DNA of 64,000 nucleotides from contig NZ_SBIP01000007.1 of the NCBI RefSeq assembly GCF_004053875.1, positions 110,460 to 174,459 of the forward strand, read 5' to 3'. Of this stretch, positions 1 to 7,491 are shown one piece after another. The notes under the pieces were generated by a model. That model had not been told where the DNA came from. It saw only the letters and a program-made list of their open reading frames with translations, and made no database searches. Each line of letters opens with the position of its first letter. Position 1 is the first letter of the stretch. This DNA is from Neorhizobium lilium. GTDB lineage: Bacteria > Pseudomonadota > Alphaproteobacteria > Rhizobiales > Rhizobiaceae. Position numbers and translations under genes: made by a program.

Positions 1-232
1 CGGGAAGATAGTTGGCATTGGCCGAACGCAAGAACCCGAACCCGTCCTGCAGCACCTCCACAACGCCTTCGCCGATGATTTCGACATCCTGGCTGGCCAG
101 AACCTTGAGGATCGCGAACATCAGCTCCTGCTTGCGCATGGTGCTGGCGTTCTCGACCTCGAGCGATTCGGCAAAGGTCAGCAGGTCGGTCGGCGACTTG
201 CTCTTAAGTTCTTGAAGCTTCATTTCAGCCAT
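1..232 (-). CDS. rho: Transcription termination factor Rho, N-terminal part (cut by window edge)
   Basis: Rho is the hexameric RNA helicase that ends transcription at Rho-dependent sites. Only the first 77 codons are inside the window. The translation starts MAEMKLQELKSKSPTDLL and continues with the helical N-terminal segment and the start of the RNA-binding cold-shock-like fold (EGVVEVLQDGFGFLRS), which closely matches rhizobial Rho as I know it. ATG is at 232-230; a second ATG three codons later is also possible, and neither has a good Shine-Dalgarno sequence. It follows hemJ on the same strand after a 176-bp gap, so it probably has its own promoter there. The ATPase domain lies outside the window. 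Confidence 0.93.
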   Translation of the reverse strand, partial: MAEMKLQELKSKSPTDLLTFAESLEVENASTMRKQELMFAILKVLASQDVEIIGEGVVEVLQDGFGFLRSANANYLP

Positions 233-408
233 GAAGGGAGGACCACACTGGAATTTGGGGAGAAAGAGGCGTGTCGGTGAATTCGCTACCGCGGAAGATG
301 ATCCGGAACGATGAGAAACTACACGCATGCCACGAGATGAGATGGCGCGAAAAATAGCCGTTCACGTGCAACCCCGCAAGGGGGCATCGTCAAGTGGACG
401 AAGAAAAA

Positions 409-954
409 TCAGAAAGGCTTCACCACGACCAATATAACGATCAGAATCATCAGAACAGTCGGCAACTCATTCATCATGCGCCAGTAGCGCGCAGATTTCC
501 GTGGACCGTCTGCTGCAAAGGATTTGACCGCTCGGCTGAAGCCCATATGCACGACCGTCAGCAGAACAACAAGCGTAATTTTCGCATGCAGCCATCCTCC
601 TTCGAACTGGAATGCCCGCCAGGCAAGATAGAGCCCGAGCACCCAGGTGATCATCATGGCAGGGTTCATGATGATCTTGAGAAGGCGCCGCTCCATGAGC
701 TTGAAGGTCTCCGACTGTTCCGAGCCTGGCTCCGCCTCGGAATGGTAGATGAAAAGCCTCGGCAGGTAGAGCAGGCCGGCCATCCACGCGATGACGGCAA
801 TCACGTGGAAGGCCTTGACGTAGAGCAGGAAATTATCCGGCTGGAGCCAATAGACCGTCATGACGATCCCGACGAAAACAGCCAACGCTATTCCGGCTCG
901 TACTGCAGCCTTCGCTCCCCCGCCTTGTTCTGATGCCCGCTCGGGTACTTTCAT
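409..954 (-). CDS. hemJ: Protoporphyrinogen oxidase HemJ (CopD/UPF0093-like membrane protein)
   Basis: HemJ oxidises protoporphyrinogen IX to protoporphyrin IX, the penultimate step of heme synthesis, in bacteria lacking HemG/HemY. The 181-residue product has a charged N-terminus and about four hydrophobic segments. Its family signature is the early membrane helix ending in AFHVIAVIAWMAGLLYLPRL followed by a conserved His (FIYH), then a basic region before KIIMNPAMMITW. The ATG overlaps the hemE stop by four bases (ATGA), so the two genes are translationally coupled and act in the same pathway. Family membership is clear; the enzymatic role rests on characterised HemJ homologues. Confidence 0.9.
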   Translation of the reverse strand: MKVPERASEQGGGAKAAVRAGIALAVFVGIVMTVYWLQPDNFLLYVKAFHVIAVIAWMAGLLYLPRLFIYHSEAEPGSEQSETFKLMERRLLKIIMNPAMMITWVLGLYLAWRAFQFEGGWLHAKITLVVLLTVVHMGFSRAVKSFAADGPRKSARYWRMMNELPTVLMILIVILVVVKPF

Positions 955-1985
955 TGGGTCTTCCCACGGACTCGCTCAACCAGTCGGGTGACGTGATCCG
1001 GATCGGCTTCCGGTGTGATCCCATGCCCGAGATTAAAGATCAATGGGCCATTGCCCAGCCGATCGAGAATGGCGTCTATCCCGTTATCGAGCGATCTGCC
1101 ACCGGCAACCACCCGCATCGGATCCAAATTTCCCTGAATCGGTCCCTCCTTCTGCAGGTCCGCGGCAACGTGAAGCGGCACGGACCAGTCAAGACCGATG
1201 GCATCCGCCTTCGTCTTTTGGCGATAGGTCTTGAGTTGAAGGCCCGCTCCCTTTGCAAAGGCGATGATGCGAGCCTGAGGCCGTTGAGCCCGAACGATCT
1301 CGATCATGCGGGCCACAGGCTTTGCAGCATAGGATTCGAACTCTTCCTCGCCCAACACACCAGCCCAGGAATCAAAAATCTGCACGGCGTCAGCTCCGGC
1401 ATCGATCTGCCGTATAAGATACTCAGCAGACATTTCGGCCAGCACATCGAGCAGCCTCTGGAAGGCTTCAGAGTGCCTGTAGGCGAAAAGCCTGGCCGGA
1501 GCCTGGTCCGGGGTTCCATGCCCGGCAATCATGTAGGTCGCCACTGTCCAGGGCGCACCACAAAAACCAAGCAGCGTGGTCTCACTCGGCAATTCCGCTC
1601 TCAATCGCCGGACAGTTTCGATCACCGGTGCAAGATGATCGAGCGCACCTTCCGTTTGAAGTCCAAGTATCCCCGCCGGGTCGATCGGATCCATCCGCGG
1701 GCCTTCGCCCTGTACGAACCGCACATTCCTCTTCAAAGCATCGGGAATGACGAGAATATCCGAAAAAAGAATAGCCGCATCGAATCCGTATCGACGGATC
1801 GGTTGAAGCGTCACTTCTACGGCAAAGTCTGGGGTGTAACAGAGATCGAGGAAACTTCCTGCCTCGGCACGAACCTTGCGATATTCCGGGAGATAACGAC
1901 CTGCCTGTCTCATAAGCCAAATTGGTGGAGGAGCAACAGTCTTCCCGTTCAGCACCTCCAGGATTTTCCGGTTAGACCCGGTCAA
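951..1985 (-). CDS. hemE: Uroporphyrinogen decarboxylase
   Basis: HemE removes four acetate carboxyl groups from uroporphyrinogen III to give coproporphyrinogen III in the cytoplasm. The 344-residue protein is of normal length and carries the N-terminal signature PPIWLMRQAGRYLPEYR (substrate-binding Arg residues) and the conserved GFCGAPWTVATYM motif. The predicted start is TTG at 1985, preceded by GGAG at seven bases, since no ATG lies in a suitable place upstream. The gene heads a hemE-hemJ operon transcribed away from the putative origin. hemE beside oriC is a well-known alphaproteobacterial arrangement (Caulobacter, Rickettsia, Sinorhizobium). Confidence 0.96.
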   Translation of the reverse strand: MTGSNRKILEVLNGKTVAPPPIWLMRQAGRYLPEYRKVRAEAGSFLDLCYTPDFAVEVTLQPIRRYGFDAAILFSDILVIPDALKRNVRFVQGEGPRMDPIDPAGILGLQTEGALDHLAPVIETVRRLRAELPSETTLLGFCGAPWTVATYMIAGHGTPDQAPARLFAYRHSEAFQRLLDVLAEMSAEYLIRQIDAGADAVQIFDSWAGVLGEEEFESYAAKPVARMIEIVRAQRPQARIIAFAKGAGLQLKTYRQKTKADAIGLDWSVPLHVAADLQKEGPIQGNLDPMRVVAGGRSLDNGIDAILDRLGNGPLIFNLGHGITPEADPDHVTRLVERVRGKTQ

Positions 1986-2386
1986 TGGTCGTCTCCAATA
2001 ATAAAGAAATGAATCTTAGAGATTTCTATTTCTTAGAGTCTGTGAGTAGCAAGGATTAAACGCAGTCCACACAGAGCGTGACCATAAGCTGTTCAGGAGG
2101 CTTGGAGTGGATAAATGGCAAGCTTACCAAGCGCCTTCTGTGGAGATGCGACTAATGCTTATTCAAATCAAGTGGTTACGGTACTCGTGAAAGAGACTTA
2201 GCTTGTGGATAGGCTGTGGAAAAGAAATCGGCTTGCTGCACTTTTCCCCAGAGTGCACAAACGGCGTCTGGCAGATCGCACCGTTGCGGGATTTGTGGAC
2301 AAAAGCGACCTTATCCCGACGCCGGCAAAGCTCGTGGCGAACGGCCATGGTCTATCCCTACTTGTCAACAAAGGGTTAAAAACAGC
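1986..2386. other. oriC: Putative chromosomal replication origin (oriC), hemE-ppsR intergenic region
   Basis: This 401-bp region between divergent hemE and ppsR has no convincing gene. An AT-rich stretch (about 1998-2060) contains two direct copies of TCTTAGAG (2014-2021, 2031-2038) and two GANTC CcrM methylation sites (2011-2015, 2036-2040). DnaA-box-like 9-mers follow: AGTGGATAA 2106, TGTGGAGAT 2139, TGTGGATAG 2204, TGTGGAAAA 2215, TGTGGACAA 2294, and weaker ones on the other strand near 2311 and 2362. A perfect IHF consensus lies at 2166-2178. Location, box clustering and IHF site together match alphaproteobacterial origins. It must also hold the promoters of hemE and ppsR. Confidence 0.85.
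2166..2178 (+). promoter_or_regulatory. IHF binding site in oriC
   Basis: AATCAAGTGGTTA matches the IHF consensus WATCAANNNNTTR at every defined position. It lies between the DnaA-box-like motifs at 2139 and 2204. IHF bending is a feature of the E. coli and Caulobacter origins. The match is visible; binding is inferred. Confidence 0.6.
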
Positions 2387-3208
2387 GTGGAGAACAAAAA
2401 AAACTTCTTTCATCTGCACCTGATTTCTGACTCCACGGGCGAGACGTTGATTGCAGCGGGACGGGCTGCTGCAGCCCAGTTCAAGTCATCCAGTGCAATC
2501 GAGCATGTCTACCCATTGATTCGCCACCGTAAGCAGATTTTGGCGGTGCTGGAATCCATTGATTATGAACCAGGCATTGTGCTTTACACGATCGTAGACG
2601 AAGAACTGGCGGCGCTGATCGATGAACGCTGCCGAACCATGGGGGTTCCCTGTGTAAACGTCTTGAAGCCCGTTCTTGCGACGTTTCAGGCTTATCTGGG
2701 CGCGCCGTCACGAGGGAGGGTTGGGGCGCAACACGCGCTCAACGCCGATTATTTCAGGCGAATAGAAGCACTCAATTTCGCTATGGATCATGACGATGGA
2801 CAAATGCCCGAGGATTATGACGAGGCGGACATCGTGCTGATCGGTATAAGCCGGACCTCCAAGACGCCGACCAGTATCTACCTCGCCAACAGGGGCATCA
2901 AGACTGCGAACATCCCCATTGTTCCGGGACATGATCTCCCGGAAAGCCTCTACCGCACGACACGGCCTTTGATCGTGGGATTGGTGGCGACGACGGACCG
3001 GATCAGCCAGGTGCGAGAACATCGGGAGCTCGGCGCGACTGGAGGATACGATCGCAATCACTATACGGACCGGGCAGCAATCAATGAAGAACTGAAATAT
3101 GCCCGCACGCTCTGCTCCCGGCACAATTGGCCAATCATCGACGTCACCCGGCGATCGATCGAAGAGACTGCCGCAGCCATTGTTGCTCTTCGCCCGAAGC
3201 TGCGATAG
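2387..3208 (+). CDS. ppsR: PEP synthase / pyruvate,phosphate dikinase regulatory protein (PPSR, DUF299 family)
   Basis: The family comprises bifunctional kinase/pyrophosphorylases that inactivate and reactivate PEP synthase or pyruvate phosphate dikinase by phosphorylating a Thr near the catalytic His. The 273-residue product begins MENKKNFFHLHLISDSTG and contains the P-loop-like family motif VLIGISRTSKTPTS and a C-terminal DVTRRSIEETAA segment. The start chosen is GTG at 2387, preceded by AAGGG; the frame stays open upstream into the DnaA-box region, but that extension has no family similarity. This is the RP001/Y02793-type gene that flanks oriC opposite hemE in alphaproteobacteria. Which target enzyme it controls here is not visible. 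Confidence 0.92.
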   Translation: MENKKNFFHLHLISDSTGETLIAAGRAAAAQFKSSSAIEHVYPLIRHRKQILAVLESIDYEPGIVLYTIVDEELAALIDERCRTMGVPCVNVLKPVLATFQAYLGAPSRGRVGAQHALNADYFRRIEALNFAMDHDDGQMPEDYDEADIVLIGISRTSKTPTSIYLANRGIKTANIPIVPGHDLPESLYRTTRPLIVGLVATTDRISQVREHRELGATGGYDRNHYTDRAAINEELKYARTLCSRHNWPIIDVTRRSIEETAAAIVALRPKLR

Positions 3209-3219
3209 TCGGCGAGGAG

Positions 3220-3495
3220 TCCTAGGACCAATCGACATTCAGGATTTGGAGCGTGGCATGAGGGAAAATCGTTCAGTTCGAGGAGCGAGCCCGATGGTGG
3301 ATCCTATATCCATCGGGGGTTCGCGACGCAGAAATGGGCGATTTTCACCATATCCCTGCGGGACTCGGCGGATTTCGCCTCTGAAAACGTCGGAAACGCC
3401 TTGTGGAGGGAAGGCTCCACTGCAGCCTTCCCTCCTGTTCAGAAGCAAAATCCGCTCGCGCCACGCCCGAACCTGAATGTCGATTGGTCCTAGGA
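3220..3495. repeat. Palindromic intergenic element with 24-bp perfect terminal inverted repeats
   Basis: A perfect 24-bp inverted repeat, starting TCCTAGGACC, bounds this 276-bp stretch (3220-3243 and 3472-3495). Imperfect complementarity continues inward for about 30 bp (left AGCGTGGCATGAG against right CGTGGCGCGAG). Inside are two further perfect hairpins: CCCGATGG/CCATCGGG (3290-3297/3310-3317) and a 12-bp stem GGAGGGAAGGCT/AGCCTTCCCTCC (3405-3416/3424-3435). No open frame in it looks like a gene. The structure resembles rhizobial intergenic mosaic elements or a MITE. No second copy was seen in this window, and no clear target-site duplication. Confidence 0.75.
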
Positions 3496-3502
3496 GATGA
3501 TC

Positions 3503-4096
3503 GTGAAACAACCGCTTGTTCTTGCCTCTTCCAGTCCATTCCGCCGCATGCTGATGGAAAATGCGGGCCTGGTCTTCGAGAGCTTCCCGGCAGGGGTCGA
3601 CGAACGGAAGATTGAACAATCCCTCGATGGTGCAATGCCTGATGAGGTGGCGCTTGCGCTTGCGCAAGCCAAAGCCGTGGATGTGAGCGCAGGCAAGCCT
3701 GGTGCTCTCGTTATTGGTTCCGACCAGACCATGTCGCTCAGTGACCGCGTTTTTCATAAGCCGCGCTCTCTGGAGGAGGCCAGGGAAAACCTGCTCGCGC
3801 TTTCCGATGCGACGCACCGGTTGAATAGCGCCATTGTCTTTGCTGTCGATGGTGGGATTATCTGGAGGCACATCTCTCATGCGGACCTGACGGTGCGGCG
3901 ACTGAATGCTGAGTTCGTTGATCGCTATCTGGCTCGTGTGGGAGAAAAGGTCTTTGGCAGTGTCGGCGCCTATCAATTGGAAGGAGAGGGGATACAGCTC
4001 TTCTCCCGAATAGAAGGTGACTATTTCACCATTCTTGGGCTCCCCATGCTGCCGCTTCTGGAGAAATTGCGTGAACTGGGAGCGATCGATGCCTGA
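3503..4096 (+). CDS. maf: Maf-family nucleoside triphosphate pyrophosphatase
   Basis: Maf proteins hydrolyse non-canonical or surplus nucleoside triphosphates to monophosphates and have been linked to septum inhibition. The product (about 197 residues) has the signature LVLASSSPFRRMLMENAGL, the SDQTMS catalytic region, KPRSLEEARENL, and GAYQLEGEGIQLF near the C-terminus. I prefer GTG at 3503: AGGAG lies six bases upstream and the protein then begins MKQPLVLASS like homologues. The ATG at 3497 abuts that same AGGAG with no spacing. The ribosome-binding site belongs to the end of the repeat at 3220-3495. The 3' end overlaps aroE by eight bases. Confidence 0.93.
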   Translation: MKQPLVLASSSPFRRMLMENAGLVFESFPAGVDERKIEQSLDGAMPDEVALALAQAKAVDVSAGKPGALVIGSDQTMSLSDRVFHKPRSLEEARENLLALSDATHRLNSAIVFAVDGGIIWRHISHADLTVRRLNAEFVDRYLARVGEKVFGSVGAYQLEGEGIQLFSRIEGDYFTILGLPMLPLLEKLRELGAIDA

Positions 4097-4946
4097 TTCA
4101 CGTGAAACAAAGCGGTGCGATGCCTTCGTGACCGGCTGGCCTGTAAAGCATTCCCGTTCCCCACTGATCCACAATCACTGGCTGAAACGATATGCCTTAT
4201 CCGGCTCATATACGGCTGAGTCCGTTGCGGTAGAAGAGTTCCCCGCCTTTATTTCGGCTTTGAAAAGCGGAGGACGCTATCGCGGCGGCAATGTCACCAT
4301 TCCGCACAAAGAAACAGCATTCCAGCTGGCGGATCGTCCGGACGAGATCGCGAAAGAGCTGGGTGCCGCCAATACGCTCTGGATGGCAGACGGGCTGCTT
4401 CATGCGACGAACACCGACTCATTTGGCTTTGCCGCAAACCTGGATGAACGACATCCAGGTTGGGCAAAGATCAACCGAGCAGTCATTCTCGGAGCAGGCG
4501 GCGCTAGCCGCGCGGTTATCCAGGCGGTTCGTGACCAGGGAGTAGCCGAAATCCATGTCGTCAATCGAACAAGAGGGCGGGCCGAAGATCTGGCAGATCG
4601 CTTCGGGCCGAAGGTTCATGCGCACGCATTGGGTGCGCTTGGAGAGGTGATGAAGGAGGCCGGTCTTTTCGTCAACACCACCTCGCTTGGCATGAATGGG
4701 GGTGAAACCCTTGAGCTCGACTTTTCTACACTCGCAGAGCGCGCCCTTATTACGGACATCGTTTATGTGCCGCTGAAGACCCCCTTTCTGATCCAGGCCG
4801 AGAGGCAGGGGCGCCAGACCGTTGATGGGCTCGGCATGCTTCTGCATCAGGCAGTTCCAGGATTTGAGAAATGGTTTGGCATCAGGCCCTCGGTCGATGA
4901 GGAACTTCGAAGCCTCGTCATCGAGGAAATGGACCAACACGCATGA
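4089..4946 (+). CDS. aroE: Shikimate dehydrogenase (NADP+)
   Basis: AroE reduces 3-dehydroshikimate to shikimate with NADPH in aromatic amino acid synthesis. The 285-residue protein has the substrate-binding SRSPLIHNHW motif near the N-terminus, NVTIPHKE containing the catalytic Lys, DTDSFGF-type NTDSFGF, the dinucleotide-binding GAGGASRAV loop, and NRTRGRAEDLA for the NADP phosphate. ATG at 4089 lies inside the end of maf, and the gene overlaps coaE by four bases, giving a tightly packed maf-aroE-coaE-dnaQ operon. The first codons contain a parS-like site, which constrains the N-terminal sequence. Confidence 0.96.
   Translation: MPDSRETKRCDAFVTGWPVKHSRSPLIHNHWLKRYALSGSYTAESVAVEEFPAFISALKSGGRYRGGNVTIPHKETAFQLADRPDEIAKELGAANTLWMADGLLHATNTDSFGFAANLDERHPGWAKINRAVILGAGGASRAVIQAVRDQGVAEIHVVNRTRGRAEDLADRFGPKVHAHALGALGEVMKEAGLFVNTTSLGMNGGETLELDFSTLAERALITDIVYVPLKTPFLIQAERQGRQTVDGLGMLLHQAVPGFEKWFGIRPSVDEELRSLVIEEMDQHA
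4094..4109. promoter_or_regulatory. parS: parS-like ParB binding site inside the start of aroE
   Basis: TGATTCACGTGAAACA differs from the bacterial parS consensus TGTTTCACGTGAAACA at one of 16 positions. It lies across the maf stop and the second to seventh codons of aroE, about 2 kb from oriC. The same 16-mer recurs at 12833-12848. parS sites near the origin are the nucleation points for ParB in chromosome segregation; ParB binding here is inferred. Confidence 0.75.
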
Positions 4947-5548
4947 TCGTCATTGGGCTCACAGGCTCCATCGGAATGGGCAAATCGACAACCGCGAAGA
5001 TGTTTGCGGAGGAAGGCGTGGCGGTCAACGATGCCGATGCCGTGGTGCATGACATTTATCGTAACGAAGACGTGGCCGCCTTGCGCGATGCTTTTCCCGG
5101 ATCCATAAGGTCCGGGATTGTCGATCGACAGCAATTGTCGCGTGAACTCACAGCCGCGCCGGAAAAGCTGCGGCTTCTGGAATCCATCATTCATCCTCTT
5201 GTTCGGCAGAGGGAGAAGGAGTTTCTCGCGCGACAGAGACAGGCCGGGGCAGATTTGGCCTTGCTGGATATTCCTCTCCTGTTCGAGGTCAAGGCGGAAG
5301 ATCGGGTCGATACTGTCGTCGTGGTCACCTGTGATCCACAGATTCAGCGTGAGAGGGTGCTTGCGCGTCCGGGCATGACCGCCGAAAAACTGGACATGAT
5401 TCTGTCGCGCCAAATGCCGGACGCGGAAAAGCGGAAAAGGGCCGATTTCCTGATCCACACTGGAGCAGGGATGAACGCGGCAAGGCAAAGGGTGAAGCAG
5501 ATCATCGCTGCCCTGAAAGCCGGAAGGATGACCGAAAAACATGCGTGA
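4943..5548 (+). CDS. coaE: Dephospho-CoA kinase
   Basis: CoaE phosphorylates the 3'-hydroxyl of dephospho-CoA, the last step of coenzyme A synthesis. The 201-residue protein starts MIVIGLTGSIGMGKSTTA with a P-loop, followed by NDADAVVHD for CoA binding and DIPLLFE in the lid region. It overlaps aroE by four bases and dnaQ by eight, so it is translated from the same operon. coaA, for the first committed step of the pathway, is at 43120-44109 in this window. Confidence 0.96.
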   Translation: MIVIGLTGSIGMGKSTTAKMFAEEGVAVNDADAVVHDIYRNEDVAALRDAFPGSIRSGIVDRQQLSRELTAAPEKLRLLESIIHPLVRQREKEFLARQRQAGADLALLDIPLLFEVKAEDRVDTVVVVTCDPQIQRERVLARPGMTAEKLDMILSRQMPDAEKRKRADFLIHTGAGMNAARQRVKQIIAALKAGRMTEKHA

Positions 5549-6248
5549 GATTATTTTCGATACGGAAACCACAGGGCTCGAAAGCCGCTTTGACCGTATT
5601 ATCGAAATCGGCGGCATCGAACTGATCAACAATTTCCCGACAGGCCGCACACTCCACCTCTACATCAACCCCGGTGATCGCAAGGTGCATCCAGACGCGC
5701 TCGCCGTTCATGGCATCACCGACGACTTCTTGAAGGATAAGCCAAGCTTCGGCGATGTGGTTCATGAGATCATAGAGTTTTTCGACGGCGCAAAGTGGAT
5801 TGCCCATAATGCCACCTTCGACATGGGCTTCATCAACGCGGAGTTTGGAAGGCTCGGAATTCCTCCGGTCCCTACCGATCAGGTTATCGATACGCTATCC
5901 ATGGCGCGCCGAAAGCATCCTATGGGGCCGAACTCCCTGGATGCGCTCTGCCGACGTTATGGCATCGACAATGCTCACCGCACCAAGCATGGCGCGCTTC
6001 TCGACTCCGAACTTCTGGCTGAGGTTTACATTGAGATGACGGGTGGCCGACAGGCTGCCTTTGGCTTGGTTGCGTCAGAACAAGGCACGACGGTCATCGA
6101 AGTGGAAGACGTGGTGTTGTCAGGTCCGGTTGGCCGGCCGCATCCACTTCCTAGCCGTTTGAGCGCAGCCGATCTGGAAGCACATGCTTCAATGGTCGCT
6201 GCGCTAAAGGACAAGGCGATCTGGCTGAAATACGGATCGGCTTCGTGA
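5541..6248 (+). CDS. dnaQ: DNA polymerase III epsilon subunit (3'-5' proofreading exonuclease)
   Basis: The epsilon subunit proofreads replication in the Pol III core. The 235-residue protein shows all exonuclease motifs: ExoI FDTETTGLES with two metal-binding acids, ExoII IAHNATFDMGF, and ExoIII with HGALLDSELLAEVY (general-base His and metal-binding Asp). The C-terminal part (after about residue 180) is the less conserved alpha-binding tail. It is the last gene of the plus-strand cluster, with its start inside coaE, and converges with secB. Confidence 0.95.
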   Translation: MREIIFDTETTGLESRFDRIIEIGGIELINNFPTGRTLHLYINPGDRKVHPDALAVHGITDDFLKDKPSFGDVVHEIIEFFDGAKWIAHNATFDMGFINAEFGRLGIPPVPTDQVIDTLSMARRKHPMGPNSLDALCRRYGIDNAHRTKHGALLDSELLAEVYIEMTGGRQAAFGLVASEQGTTVIEVEDVVLSGPVGRPHPLPSRLSAADLEAHASMVAALKDKAIWLKYGSAS

Positions 6249-6260
6249 GGAATGGACAAT

Positions 6261-6288
6261 GCGGCTGCCGAGTTTTCCCGGCTGCCGC
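6261..6288. terminator. Possible bidirectional terminator between dnaQ and secB
   Basis: GCGGCTGCCG (6261-6270) and CGGCTGCCGC (6279-6288) pair with one central T-T mismatch around an 8-base loop in the 55-bp gap between convergent genes. There is no long T-run, so intrinsic termination would be weak. Confidence 0.35.
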
Positions 6289-6303
6289 TGATGGTGAGCT
6301 TGA

Positions 6304-6780
6304 TTAGCTATTGAGGACTTGAACTTTCGACTTCGCCTGCTCTTCCGCCATGCGCTGCGAGAACATCTGGGCAAAATCGATCGGGTCGATCATCAGCGGC
6401 GGGAAGCCGCCATTGCGGGTGACGTCCGCGACGATCTGGCGCGCGAAGGGGAAAAGCAGTCGCGGGCATTCGATGAAGAGCAGGGGCAGCATATGTTCCT
6501 GCGGGAAATCAGTGATGCGGAATACGCCGCCATAGACCAACTCAGCCGCAAACACGACCTTGCCTTCGTCTGTGGCTTCAGCGCTTAACGAAAGAACCAC
6601 ATCGAAGTCGGTTTCCGACAATGGATTGGCGTTGACATTCACGCTGATATTAATGCCGGGAGCCTTGTCGCGGGCCTGAAGCGAACGAGGCGCACCCGGG
6701 TTCTCGAAGGAAAGGTCCTTCGTGTACTGCGCGAGAATGCTGAGTGAAGGCGTTGCGGCCTGATTTGTGTCATCTGCCAT
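6304..6780 (-). CDS. secB: Protein-export chaperone SecB
   Basis: SecB is a tetrameric cytoplasmic chaperone that holds precursor proteins unfolded and hands them to SecA. The 158-residue product has the family core ILAQYTKDLSFENPGAP at the N-terminus and the conserved PLLFIECPRLLFPFARQI helix with GGFPPLMIDPIDF after it. The acidic surface for SecA is consistent with family members. ATG at 6780 has GAGG eight bases upstream. It follows fxsA on the minus strand with a 105-bp gap and ends against dnaQ. Confidence 0.96.
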   Translation of the reverse strand: MADDTNQAATPSLSILAQYTKDLSFENPGAPRSLQARDKAPGINISVNVNANPLSETDFDVVLSLSAEATDEGKVVFAAELVYGGVFRITDFPQEHMLPLLFIECPRLLFPFARQIVADVTRNGGFPPLMIDPIDFAQMFSQRMAEEQAKSKVQVLNS

Positions 6781-6885
6781 GGGTAGTCCTCGAGGCTAAA
6801 AGGATGGAGGCCTCTAACATTTCGCCTCCAGCCTTACAACCCTGGCCGTCAGATGGGTTCAGGTGTCGTTGCTGTCGCGCGGTTT

Positions 6886-7374
6886 CTAGGGCGAAGGAGG
6901 ATCCCGGCGATAATCCTCATCGCCAAGGTCGATCACGGGTGCCGGGGACGATGTAGGCTGCGTCGCCCTTGGCTCTCGTCCCGCCGTGCGCACGACATCG
7001 TCCTGTCCTGTCCTCACGACGACGACCCGCTTCCTTGCAAGAGACCAGATTGCGTCGCGGACAAAGGGAACGAACAGCAACAGGCCAACAATATCGGTCA
7101 GGAAGCCTGGCAGAAGAAGGAGAATGCCGGCGATGACGATCATCGCCCCATCAACCAGAGTTCGCCCGGGCATCTGGCCTTGACGGCCCATTGCGGAAAG
7201 CTGCCGCAGCAGGTGCGTGCCTTGCATCCTGAGCAGGAGGCCCCCGAGGATCGCGGTCCCGACCACGAGGCCAAGCGTTCCCCACAAGCCGACTGCGCGC
7301 CCCACGAGAACGAAGCCGGCGATCTCTGCGAGCGGCCAGGCCAAGAGAAGGATGGGAAAAAGCAGAAGGCGCAT
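6886..7374 (-). CDS. fxsA: FxsA family membrane protein
   Basis: FxsA is a cytoplasmic membrane protein first known for relieving F-plasmid exclusion of phage T7; its ordinary role is unknown. The 162-residue product begins MRLLLFPILLLAWPLAEIAG and has three hydrophobic segments (about residues 2-20, 24-45, 72-100), with the conserved PGFLTDIVGLLL. The C-terminal third is hydrophilic and basic. The open frame runs much further upstream but the family start fits ATG at 7374. It is divergent from the Tim44-like gene; in rhizobia these two and secB are usually neighbours. Confidence 0.88.
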   Translation of the reverse strand: MRLLLFPILLLAWPLAEIAGFVLVGRAVGLWGTLGLVVGTAILGGLLLRMQGTHLLRQLSAMGRQGQMPGRTLVDGAMIVIAGILLLLPGFLTDIVGLLLFVPFVRDAIWSLARKRVVVVRTGQDDVVRTAGREPRATQPTSSPAPVIDLGDEDYRRDPPSP

Positions 7375-7491
7375 GCTATGGTCCTGGCGGTTTGTCTGTC
7401 GCCGGATCGTCCAGACCCCGCTATTTGAAGATGGCGTAGAGAAGACTATATGAGCATGATCAGACACAGTTAAAGGACAATTGCGGGTAAG

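Noticed and set aside
358..373. Further parS-like sequence (CCGTTCACGTGCAACC) between rho and hemJ
   Set aside because: Only 11 of 16 bases match the consensus and the symmetry is poor; a chance CACGTG is likely.
3239..4174. Long open frame antisense to maf, reading through the repeat element
   Set aside because: It is antisense to a clear gene, has no recognisable domain and no ribosome-binding site; typical of GC-rich codon bias.
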